The notes below the pieces were generated by a model. It saw only the letters and a list, made by a program, of their open reading frames with translations. It did no database searches and was not told the DNA's origin. A DNA stretch of 64,000 nucleotides, from contig NZ_JACCBZ010000006.1 of assembly GCF_013408825.1 (NCBI RefSeq), forward strand, positions 310,001 through 374,000, written 5' to 3'. Made by a program: the position numbers and the translations under genes. Position 1 is the stretch's first letter. Each line of letters begins with the position of its first letter. Origin of the DNA: Mucilaginibacter tundrae. GTDB lineage: Bacteria > Bacteroidota > Bacteroidia > Sphingobacteriales > Sphingobacteriaceae. Shown one piece after another: positions 17,225 through 24,349 of this stretch.

Positions 17225-17884
17225 ATGAAAAAAGTAATCTTAACTTTATTATTAATCGCGGGTATTAGTCCGGCATTCGCGCAATCTGTTAAATTCGGTG
17301 TTAGCGGCGGATTAAATGAATCCATACTTAGTTTACAGAATACAATTAACAATGATAATTCAAGGCTGGCAGGTTTTCACGCCGGTATTTTTAGTGATAT
17401 AGATTTCGGAAAAGTATCTATCGAACCGGGTTTGTTTTATACCACAAAGGGACAAAATAACAAGTCGTTTATTGCTGCTCCAGTTGGCGCAACATTTACA
17501 GCCAACGGTAAAGTAACCTACAATTACCTCGAATTACCTATTAATATATTGTACAACATTCCGGTGGGTGCGGGTAAGTTTTTTATTGGCGGCGGACCAT
17601 ATGTGGCTTATGGCCTTTCGGGTACCAGCAAGGGTACCACAACAGAAAACAGCAATGGCACAGTTACCACCAGCACTGATGATTATAAACTTGCTTTCGG
17701 TGGCCAGGATGGCGATTTGAAACGGATTGATTTTGGCTTAGGGGCATTAGGCGGTTTTGCATTGAAAGATGGCTTATCGATAAGTGCAGGATATGAACAT
17801 GGTTTAACTAATATCGAAAATTCAGGTATTGATAAAACAAAAAACAATGTAATCTCAGTATCGTTGGGATATTGCTTTTTGTAA
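17225..17884 (+). CDS. Outer-membrane beta-barrel protein (porin-family/OMP_b-brl)
   Basis: A 219-residue exported protein: signal peptide MKKVILTLLLIAGISPAFAQ, then alternating hydrophobic strands ending in an aromatic residue (SLGYCFL). The pattern KFGVSGGLNES, FSDIDFGKVSIEPGLFYTTK, YLELPINILYNIP is typical of small eight-stranded barrels of the PF13568 group in Bacteroidota. Function unknown; such proteins are often abundant structural or adhesion components of the outer membrane. Single gene between the mgtC-like gene and dapD. Confidence 0.82.
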   Translation: MKKVILTLLLIAGISPAFAQSVKFGVSGGLNESILSLQNTINNDNSRLAGFHAGIFSDIDFGKVSIEPGLFYTTKGQNNKSFIAAPVGATFTANGKVTYNYLELPINILYNIPVGAGKFFIGGGPYVAYGLSGTSKGTTTENSNGTVTTSTDDYKLAFGGQDGDLKRIDFGLGALGGFALKDGLSISAGYEHGLTNIENSGIDKTKNNVISVSLGYCFL

Positions 17885-17993
17885 ATTAATTGGGGATAGA
17901 TTTTCTAACTTGTAACAAAGGAAAGGCTATTCAAAATTTACAGGCTTAAAAATCCTTAAAATTCTGTTAATTTGCCAAAATATATAATTACTG

Positions 17994-18812
17994 ATGCAAG
18001 ACCTTAGAAAACTAATTGAAGATGCCTGGGAAGACAGGACTCTTTTACAAAATAATGATTACGCTACTGCTGTTGAAACTATAATTGAGCGCCTGAACAA
18101 CGGTGAAATGCGCGTTGCTGAACCAAGCATTGGCGGCCGCTGGCATGTAAATGAGTGGATAAAAAAAGCGGTTATTTTATATTTCCCGATCAGGAATATG
18201 GAAGAGATAAAGGTTGGCCCTTTTGTTTTCCATGATAAAATGAGGCTAAAAACCGACTATAAAGAAAAAGGTGTGCGTGTAGTTCCTCATGGTATTGCCC
18301 GTTATGGTGCATATTTAGCTAAAGGTGTTATCATGATGCCATCCTATGTAAACATTGGCGCTTATGTTGATGAAGGCACCATGGTTGATACCTGGGCTAC
18401 CGTAGGCTCGTGCGCGCAGATCGGTAAAAACGTTCACCTAAGTGGTGGTGTTGGTATTGGTGGCGTTTTAGAACCCGTACAAGCTGCTCCGGTAATTATT
18501 GAAGATAACTGTTTTTTAGGTTCAAGAGCTATTGTGGTTGAAGGTGTGCATTTGGAATCAGAAGTAGTATTGGGTGCTAACGTGGTGTTAACGGCATCAA
18601 CCAAAATTATTGATGTTACCCATGAAACACTAATTGAATATAAAGGCATAGTGCCTGCAAGATCGGTAGTGATACCGGGCTCATACCCTAAAGAATTCCC
18701 GGGTGGTGTGTACCATGTGCCATGTGCCCTTATCATTGGCAAGCGCAAGGAATCAACCGACAAAAAGACATCATTAAATGATGCTTTGCGGGTGAATAAT
18801 GTTGCAGTTTAG
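17994..18812 (+). CDS. dapD: 2,3,4,5-tetrahydropyridine-2,6-dicarboxylate N-succinyltransferase
   Basis: Succinylase-branch enzyme of lysine and diaminopimelate synthesis. The 272-residue protein matches DapD along its length: helical N-terminus (LRKLIEDAWEDRTLL), then a left-handed beta-helix with ARYGAYLAKGVIMMPSYVNI, the catalytic-loop glutamate region YVDEGTMVDTWATVGSCAQI, and SGGVGIGGVLEPVQAAPVII. The length is that of E. coli DapD. Directly downstream lies a long inverted repeat and a GT4 gene, which is probably not functionally linked. Confidence 0.95.
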   Translation: MQDLRKLIEDAWEDRTLLQNNDYATAVETIIERLNNGEMRVAEPSIGGRWHVNEWIKKAVILYFPIRNMEEIKVGPFVFHDKMRLKTDYKEKGVRVVPHGIARYGAYLAKGVIMMPSYVNIGAYVDEGTMVDTWATVGSCAQIGKNVHLSGGVGIGGVLEPVQAAPVIIEDNCFLGSRAIVVEGVHLESEVVLGANVVLTASTKIIDVTHETLIEYKGIVPARSVVIPGSYPKEFPGGVYHVPCALIIGKRKESTDKKTSLNDALRVNNVAV

Positions 18813-18820
18813 TGAGTAGT

Positions 18821-18899
18821 TGATTAGGTTGGATTAAGTGAGTAGTTATCAATTTGAAACCACTCACTTAATCAACCATTCAACTTAATCAACCAATTA
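18821..18899. repeat. Inverted repeat (GATTAAGTGAGT family) abutting a start codon
   Basis: GATTAAGTGAGT at 18832-18843 pairs perfectly with ACTCACTTAATC at 18862-18873; outer words TTGATTAGGTTG and CAACTTAATCAA extend the dyad. The right side runs straight into the ATG of the GT4 gene at 18900. A related fragment (GGTTGATTAGGTTGATTT) occurs near 41078, so this is a dispersed family. Confidence 0.6.
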
Positions 18900-20015
18900 A
18901 TGAAAATAGGATACGATGCCAAACGTGCTTTTTTAAACAATACCGGGCTGGGTAATTACAGCCGGTGGTTGGTTAAGGCGCTGGCACAGTATCATCCTGA
19001 AAACACCTATTATCTTTATACTCCTAAGGTAAAGTCAAACCCACGACTTAGTTTCCTGCAACAATTCAGCAATATTAAAACGGTTACCCCGATTGGTAAG
19101 CTCATCAAATCATGGTGGCGCAGTAAGGGTATTGTAGAGGATCTACAGCGGGATGGGATCAATGTTTATCATGGCTTGAGTCACGAGTTGCCGATAGGTA
19201 TTGTCGAAAGCGGGATCAAGTCAGTGGTTACAGTACATGATCTCATCTTTATGCGGTTTCCGGAGCAGTTCGGGCGGATTAGTCGTACTATATATCGGTT
19301 GAAAGTTACCAAAGCGTGTGCAGTTGCCGATAAAATTATTGCGATAAGCAAAAAAACAAAAGATGATTTGGTTGAATTGCTTAATGTAGATGCTGCCAAA
19401 ATAAAAGTGATCTACCAGGGTTGCGATCCTATTTTTAAGGTTGAACAATCAGCGGAGCAAAAAAAGGCAGTCGCCCAGAAATATAATTTACTTGCTGATT
19501 TTATTTTGAGCGTTGGCACTATTGAGGAGCGCAAAAATCTGCTGTTATTGGTTAAAGCTTTGCCTACGGTTGAAAATAATATTTCTTTGGTAGTAGTCGG
19601 TAAGCCTACTAAATACCTAAAATTGATAAAGGCTTATTTATCGGCCAATAATCTGAGCAATAGGGTTATTTTTTTGCACGGTGTGGAGTTTACCGATCTG
19701 CCGGCTATTTACCAGCAGGCTAAGGTTTTTGTTTACCCATCAAGGTATGAAGGCTTTGGCATCCCGGTTTTGGAGGCGATTACTTCGGGCACTCCGGTTA
19801 TCGCGGCTAAAGGTTCATGTTTGGAGGAAGCGGGCGGCAGTAACAGCGTTTATGTTGACCCGAATGACCCGATCGACCTGGCGGATAAATTGAACGCCAT
19901 ACTTAACAACGAACAGCTGAGGGAAAAAATGATAGCCAAAGGCAAAGAATATTCCCTTAATTTTGAAGACGCGAAGCTGGCAAACCAGCTGATGCAATTA
20001 TATAATAACTTATAG
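18900..20015 (+). CDS. GT4-family glycosyltransferase
   Basis: A 371-residue GT-B enzyme. N-terminal lobe: MKIGYDAKRAFLNNTGLGNY, as in mannosyltransferases of the WbaZ/Mfps type. C-terminal lobe: LSVGTIEERKNLLLLVKALP and YPSRYEGFGIPVLEAITSGT, the E-x7-E donor-binding motif. It probably transfers mannose or a related sugar to a surface glycan or lipid carrier; the acceptor is not known. It overlaps no neighbour but ends 2 bp before the threonylcarbamoyl-AMP synthase gene, so the two are likely co-transcribed. Confidence 0.87.
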   Translation: MKIGYDAKRAFLNNTGLGNYSRWLVKALAQYHPENTYYLYTPKVKSNPRLSFLQQFSNIKTVTPIGKLIKSWWRSKGIVEDLQRDGINVYHGLSHELPIGIVESGIKSVVTVHDLIFMRFPEQFGRISRTIYRLKVTKACAVADKIIAISKKTKDDLVELLNVDAAKIKVIYQGCDPIFKVEQSAEQKKAVAQKYNLLADFILSVGTIEERKNLLLLVKALPTVENNISLVVVGKPTKYLKLIKAYLSANNLSNRVIFLHGVEFTDLPAIYQQAKVFVYPSRYEGFGIPVLEAITSGTPVIAAKGSCLEEAGGSNSVYVDPNDPIDLADKLNAILNNEQLREKMIAKGKEYSLNFEDAKLANQLMQLYNNL

Positions 20016-20017
20016 CC

Positions 20018-20584
20018 ATGCTTAGAGACGAAGTTGCCAAAGCATTTAAAATAATACAGGATGGCGGGATCATCCTCTACCCTACTGATACCATTTGGGG
20101 CATCGGCTGCGATGCTACCAATACCGAGGCCGTGCAAAAGATCTATCGCCTTAAACAGCGCGATGAGGCCAAAAGCATGATCATCTTACTGGATAACGAT
20201 AACAAGCTGCAAAGTTATGTAGCTGAAGTGCCGGATGTAGCTTATGATTTAATCGAGTTTGCGGAAAACCCGCTGACGTTAGTAATGCCGGGCGCAAAAA
20301 ACATATCGCCTGCTTTAATTAATAAAGATGGCAGCATTGCCATACGCATAGTAAAAAATGATTTTTGCGAGCAATTAATTCAGCGACTGCGGAAGCCTTT
20401 GGTATCTACCTCGGCCAATATTAGCGGCAAGGCCTCACCTCAATACTTTTCGCAGGTTGACCAGGAGATCATCGATGGGGTTGATTACGTGGTGGATATT
20501 GACCAGCATAGCATGGAGATCAAAAACCCATCAACTATTATGCGGTTGGAACCTGGTGGTAAGTTTGAGTTTATAAGGAGATAA
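20018..20584 (+). CDS. L-threonylcarbamoyladenylate synthase (Sua5/YciO/YrdC family)
   Basis: Makes threonylcarbamoyl-AMP from threonine, bicarbonate and ATP for the t6A modification of tRNAs reading ANN codons. The 188-residue protein is the single-domain TsaC-like form. Motifs: GGIILYPTDTIWGIGCDATN near residue 15, the KQRDEAKSMI nucleotide-binding stretch, and PLVSTSANISGKASP. It follows the GT4 gene by 2 bp and is followed 4 bp later by a 57-codon membrane protein gene. The E. coli-type name tsaC fits, but annotation of single-domain homologues varies, so no symbol is assigned. Confidence 0.9.
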   Translation: MLRDEVAKAFKIIQDGGIILYPTDTIWGIGCDATNTEAVQKIYRLKQRDEAKSMIILLDNDNKLQSYVAEVPDVAYDLIEFAENPLTLVMPGAKNISPALINKDGSIAIRIVKNDFCEQLIQRLRKPLVSTSANISGKASPQYFSQVDQEIIDGVDYVVDIDQHSMEIKNPSTIMRLEPGGKFEFIRR

Positions 20585-20588
20585 ACCT

Positions 20589-20762
20589 ATGCTAACATTC
20601 ATTGGAATTGCTTTCTTAGTTTACGGAATATACTTAACTATTTCAGAAATAAAAGTTTTCAATACTGGAAAACAAAGTGAATTTGGTTGGGATATTAAAG
20701 GTTTAGGTGCGGGCATTTGTTGTATTATGATTGGCATTTATCTCATTGCGCATTACATATAA
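20589..20762 (+). CDS. Small membrane protein, 57 aa
   Basis: ATG at 20589 opens a 57-codon frame ending at TAA 20760-20762. It has two hydrophobic helices (about residues 2-18 and 40-55) joined by a polar stretch (KVFNTGKQSEFGWDIKG), so it is a likely two-helix inner-membrane hairpin. It begins 4 bp after the stop of the Sua5-family gene and ends 10 bp before a REP-like repeat, which fits a co-transcribed last gene of the operon. The family is not recognised. The clean amphipathic pattern and tight spacing are the grounds for calling it. Confidence 0.55.
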   Translation: MLTFIGIAFLVYGIYLTISEIKVFNTGKQSEFGWDIKGLGAGICCIMIGIYLIAHYI

Positions 20763-20771
20763 AAATTCCTC

Positions 20772-20931
20772 CACCCTCTTTCCGCGCAGCGAAGAGAGGG
20801 TGGTCAAGCGAAGCTAAGACCGGGTGAGTCAAATATGCACCCGGCATCAGCGTAAATACATTCCGCCTATTCTACTCACCCCGACATCGTTGCACTTGTC
20901 GCCCCTCTCTTCGCTGCGCGGAAAGAGGGGG
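20772..20931. repeat. REP-like inverted doublet (CTCACCCCGAC family), arms with ACTCACC ends inside
   Basis: Two arms of about 58 bp in opposite orientation (20772-20829 and 20874-20931). Core words are CTTTCCGCGCAGCGAAGAGA on the left and TCTCTTCGCTGCGCGGAAAG on the right. Both arms end inward in GGTGAGT/ACTCACC. Each arm also has an internal hairpin (CTCTTCGC/GCGCGGAAAGAG region). Single arms occur at 32590 and 34216, and another doublet in the opposite arrangement at 41113. Confidence 0.8.
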
Positions 20932-20958
20932 AAAACATCCAGAGCAAAAATAATTTGC

Positions 20959-20966
20959 TAATTTTG
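20959..20966 (+). promoter_or_regulatory. Candidate -7 element (TAATTTTG) of the CCA-adding enzyme gene
   Basis: TAATTTTG matches the Bacteroidota TAnnTTTG element. It ends 9 bp before the ATG at 20976, so transcription would begin only a few bases before the start. It also lies downstream of the alternative TTG at 20955, arguing against that start. No clear TTG box is seen 20 bp upstream. Confidence 0.35.
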
Positions 20967-20975
20967 CCCTATTAC

Positions 20976-22385
20976 ATGAAACAGCACCTCCAGCACCCGG
21001 TATTCAAAATCATATCAAAAATAGCAGGCGAAACTAATTTACAAGCTTATGCTATTGGTGGCTTTGTGCGGGACATTTTTTTGAATCGCCCCTCAAAAGA
21101 TATTGATATTGTGGTTATTGGCAACGGGATTGATTTTGCGGACAAGGTTGCTAAAAAGTTAAATGTAAAGCTGGCTGTGTTTAAAAACTTTGGTACAGCA
21201 CAATTGAAGTACCAGGATTTGGAACTTGAGTTTGTGGGCGCCCGCAAGGAATCTTATCGTTTAGATTCGAGGAAACCATTGGTTGAGAACGGAACTTTAG
21301 AGGATGACCAGAAACGTCGTGATTTTACTATAAATGCTTTAGCTATTTCCCTGCACCCGGATACTTACGGTGAGCTACTTGATCCGTTTGGCGGGATGGC
21401 CGATATGGAGCAGAAATTGATTCGTACGCCGTTAAATCCTGTCGAAACTTTTTCTGATGATCCGTTGCGGATGATGCGGGCTATTCGTTTTGCTTCGCAA
21501 CTTAACTTTAAGATTGATGAGATCGCGGTAGCTGCTATCAAAGCCAATACCGACAGGATTAGCATTGTATCGCAGGAACGAGTTACTGATGAACTGAATA
21601 AGATCATTTTATCGCCTGTACCGTCCATCGGTTTTAATTATTTGTTTGATACCGGCTTGCTGCAAAAGATATTCCCGCAGATGGTAACGCTTTACGGCGT
21701 TGATTATATTGACGGAAAAGGCCATAAGGACAATTTTTATCATACCTTGCAGGTGTTAGATAACATTTGCACCACAACCAACGATCTTTGGTTACGTTGG
21801 GCAGCTATTTTGCATGATATTGCCAAACCTGCTACCAAACGTTTTGAACCAGGCCATGGTTGGACATTTCACGGGCATGAGGATAAGGGCGCACGGATGG
21901 TGCCCAAGATATTTGCCCAGCTAAAGTTACCGCTGAATGAAAAGATGAAGCAGGTACAAAAGCTGGTTCAATTGCATTTAAGACCTATTGTGTTGTCGCA
22001 GTCTATTGTGACAGATTCGGCGGTGAGGCGTTTACTTTTTGAAGCTGGCGACGACATTGAAGGACTAATGCTGTTGTGTAAAGCAGACGTTACCACCAAA
22101 AACGAATATAAAGTAAAAAAATATCGCCAGAATTTCGACCTCGTCCAACAAAAATTAAAAGACGTTGAGGAACGCGATAATATGCGAAATTGGCAACCAC
22201 CTATTACCGGACTGGATATTATGCAGCTTTTTGGCATAAAAGAGGGCCGTGAAGTAGGAATAATTAAAAATCAGATACGCGAGGCTATCCTGGAGGGCGA
22301 GATCCCTAACTCGCGCGAGGAAGCAATTGAGTACACAATTTTAAAAGGCTCGGAAATTGGCTTAAAAGTTGTGGCAAGGATTTAA
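20976..22385 (+). CDS. cca: CCA tRNA nucleotidyltransferase with HD domain
   Basis: Adds or repairs the 3' CCA end of tRNAs. ATG at 20976 is chosen over TTG 20955, giving 469 aa. Class II nucleotidyltransferase motifs at the N-terminus: AIGGFVRDIFLNR, SKDIDIVVIG with the metal-binding aspartates, RRDFTINALAIS and DDPLRMMRAIRFASQL. A C-terminal HD phosphohydrolase domain follows (AAILHDIAKPATKR, then FHGHEDKGARM). The HD-fused form can in some species act on the 2',3'-cyclic phosphate of damaged tRNA ends. It stands alone behind the REP-like doublet. Confidence 0.92.
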   Translation: MKQHLQHPVFKIISKIAGETNLQAYAIGGFVRDIFLNRPSKDIDIVVIGNGIDFADKVAKKLNVKLAVFKNFGTAQLKYQDLELEFVGARKESYRLDSRKPLVENGTLEDDQKRRDFTINALAISLHPDTYGELLDPFGGMADMEQKLIRTPLNPVETFSDDPLRMMRAIRFASQLNFKIDEIAVAAIKANTDRISIVSQERVTDELNKIILSPVPSIGFNYLFDTGLLQKIFPQMVTLYGVDYIDGKGHKDNFYHTLQVLDNICTTTNDLWLRWAAILHDIAKPATKRFEPGHGWTFHGHEDKGARMVPKIFAQLKLPLNEKMKQVQKLVQLHLRPIVLSQSIVTDSAVRRLLFEAGDDIEGLMLLCKADVTTKNEYKVKKYRQNFDLVQQKLKDVEERDNMRNWQPPITGLDIMQLFGIKEGREVGIIKNQIREAILEGEIPNSREEAIEYTILKGSEIGLKVVARI

Positions 22386-22508
22386 TGAATTTTTGAAACG
22401 ATATTTTTACAGTTAAATTCACAAAGCTGTACACATCTTATTCAAACTTCGGGATTCAGAATAAAATTAAAATATTATTTTTGTTAGCTTAAAATCTACT
22501 TTATAAAA

Positions 22509-23165
22509 ATGGCACTATACAGGTTCAGGGTTACTTTTGAAGACTACGATGATGTAATGAGAGAGATTGATGTAAAATCAAATCAAACTTTCGAGGACCT
22601 TCACCGCGCTATTCACCAGTCAACAGGTTACAATCCCGAATATCCTTCGTCTTTCTACATCAGCAATGATCAATGGACAAAAGGCGAAGAGATCACCTAT
22701 TTACCAAACCAACGCAAAATTGATCGCGGGGTATCGTTAATGGATAAAGTGAAGCTGAGCAGCTTTATTGATGACCCGCACCAAAAATTTTACTATACTT
22801 TTAATTTCGACAGGCCGTTTGATTTCCATGTGGAGCTGATGAAAATTATACTGGAAGATGCTAAAGGCGTTACTTACCCTGCTGTTATTAAATCAGTTGG
22901 CGAGGCACCTAAGCAATTCGGCAATATAATTAATGCGGCTGCCCTACCCGCAATTGAAGAAGAAGGCGATTTTGACTTTTTGCACGAAGAACTTGGCTTT
23001 AACCCGGAAGATGCGGACGAATTAACCGGCGTACTGGATACGGAAGAAGAAGCTGGCGAGGTTGGTGTTCGTGGCGCTGATGATGAAGAGGAAGAGGACG
23101 GATTCGGCAGCGAGTTTTCTGATAATGAAGGTTTCGACGACGAAAAATCGCACGACGACTATTAA
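22509..23165 (+). CDS. Plasmid pRiA4b ORF-3-like protein with acidic tail
   Basis: A 218-residue protein. Residues 1 to about 140 match the pRiA4b ORF-3 (PF07929) pattern: ALYRFRVTFEDYDDVMREID, then QTFEDLHRAIHQSTGY and the PSSFYISNDQW region. The last 60 residues are strongly acidic (DDEEEEDGFGSEFSDNEGF), a low-complexity tail. The family's function is unknown; it is common as a single chromosomal gene in Bacteroidota. A TATTTTTG element at 22476-22483 is a candidate promoter. The next gene, miaA, is 83 bp away, with an inverted repeat between them. Confidence 0.8.
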   Translation: MALYRFRVTFEDYDDVMREIDVKSNQTFEDLHRAIHQSTGYNPEYPSSFYISNDQWTKGEEITYLPNQRKIDRGVSLMDKVKLSSFIDDPHQKFYYTFNFDRPFDFHVELMKIILEDAKGVTYPAVIKSVGEAPKQFGNIINAAALPAIEEEGDFDFLHEELGFNPEDADELTGVLDTEEEAGEVGVRGADDEEEEDGFGSEFSDNEGFDDEKSHDDY

Positions 23166-23171
23166 TCTTTT

Positions 23172-23254
23172 GTTCATGGATCACAGTTGATGGTTCATGG
23201 TAGTATTTTTGCTGTGGTTATTTTGCCATAAACTATTAACCATCATCTATGAAC
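23172..23254. repeat. Inverted repeat overlapping the miaA start codon
   Basis: GTTCAT (23172-23177) pairs with ATGAAC (23249-23254), and GATGGTT (23089+100, i.e. 23189-23195) with AACCATC (23238-23244). The right outer arm contains the ATG of miaA, so the first codons (Met-Asn) are read from the repeat. It resembles the repeat before the GT4 gene at 18900 in layout but not in sequence. Confidence 0.55.
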
Positions 23255-24166
23255 AACAACAAGACCCTCATCGTAATAGCCGGCCCTACCGCTGTTGGTA
23301 AAACAGCTATTGCCATACAGGTTGCCAAACATTACAATACGGTTGTGTTATCTGCTGATTCGCGCCAGTTTTACCGCGAAATGAGTATTGGTACAGCTAA
23401 ACCTGATGCAGATGAACTGGCGGCGATTAAGCATTATTTTATTGATTCACATTCCATACAGGAAAACTTTAGTGTTGGCGATTTTGAAAAGCAGGCTTTG
23501 GCATTGCTGGATGAATTGTTTAAGGAGTATGACGCGGTTGTAATGGCTGGCGGATCGGGCTTATATATAAAGGCAGTTTGCGAGGGTTTTGATAACCTGC
23601 CCGTGGCTGACCCAGGTATAAGACATAGACTGAACCAGGATTTTACCGAGCTTGGCATAAGGCATTTGCAGGAACGATTAAAAGAAGTTGACCCTGATTA
23701 TTATGAGCAGGTGGATATACAAAACCCGCAACGTTTAATAAGGGCGCTGGAAGTTTATGAAACAACAGGCAAACCCATCTCCTATTACCGTAAATCAACC
23801 GTTAATAAGCGTCCATTTAACATCGTAAAGATCGGTTTAAACTTACCCAGGGATATTTTGTATCAACAAATTAATTACCGGGTGGATAAAATGATGGAGC
23901 TTGGTTTAATTGATGAAGTTAAATCGCTTATCCCCCATCGCAGCTTAAACGCGTTAAATACCGTAGGGTATAGCGAGCTTTTTGATTACTTTGATGGTAA
24001 TACCGACTTAGAATCCGCATTGGAACTCATCAAACAAAATACGCGCCATTTTGCTAAAAGGCAATTAACCTGGTTTAGAAAAGACAAGGATATACATTGG
24101 CTGGAAGCTGATGATGAAGACGTGGTAAATGATATTGTAAGGCAAGCGGAATTGGTCATTACCTGA
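23249..24166 (+). CDS. miaA: tRNA dimethylallyltransferase
   Basis: Transfers a dimethylallyl group to A37 of tRNAs reading UNN codons. The 305-residue protein has the P-loop VIAGPTAVGKTAIAI (residues about 8-22), VVLSADSRQFYREMSIGTAK, the AGGSGLYIKAVCEGFD motif, and the C-terminal RHFAKRQLTWFRKD motif that contacts the anticodon loop. The length matches the family. The start codon lies in the right arm of an inverted repeat, and translation opens with three asparagines. Confidence 0.95.
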   Translation: MNNNKTLIVIAGPTAVGKTAIAIQVAKHYNTVVLSADSRQFYREMSIGTAKPDADELAAIKHYFIDSHSIQENFSVGDFEKQALALLDELFKEYDAVVMAGGSGLYIKAVCEGFDNLPVADPGIRHRLNQDFTELGIRHLQERLKEVDPDYYEQVDIQNPQRLIRALEVYETTGKPISYYRKSTVNKRPFNIVKIGLNLPRDILYQQINYRVDKMMELGLIDEVKSLIPHRSLNALNTVGYSELFDYFDGNTDLESALELIKQNTRHFAKRQLTWFRKDKDIHWLEADDEDVVNDIVRQAELVIT

Positions 24167-24178
24167 TTTTTGCCATTT

Positions 24179-24262
24179 GCCATGTTGAGGAACGAAGCAT
24201 CTATCCGCTACTCTGCCAGCGCGAGCCTATCGATAGATTCTTCATTGCGTTCAGAATGACAA
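24179..24262. repeat. Degenerate inverted repeat (GAACGAAGCATCTAT family)
   Basis: The left side reads TGAGGAACGAAGCATCTAT and the right side, on the opposite strand, GTCATTCTGAACGCAATGAA and then GAATCTATCG. The arms match imperfectly. Related in its outer words to the perfect repeat at 29789-29870. It fills the gap between miaA and the phospholipase C gene. Confidence 0.55.
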
Positions 24263-24349
24263 GGAGGAGAAACAGCCTATTCACAATCGTGTGTAACATT
24301 TCACGTTCCGAAGCCTCGAAGTCCATCAAAATTTCATCACTTTTGTTGT

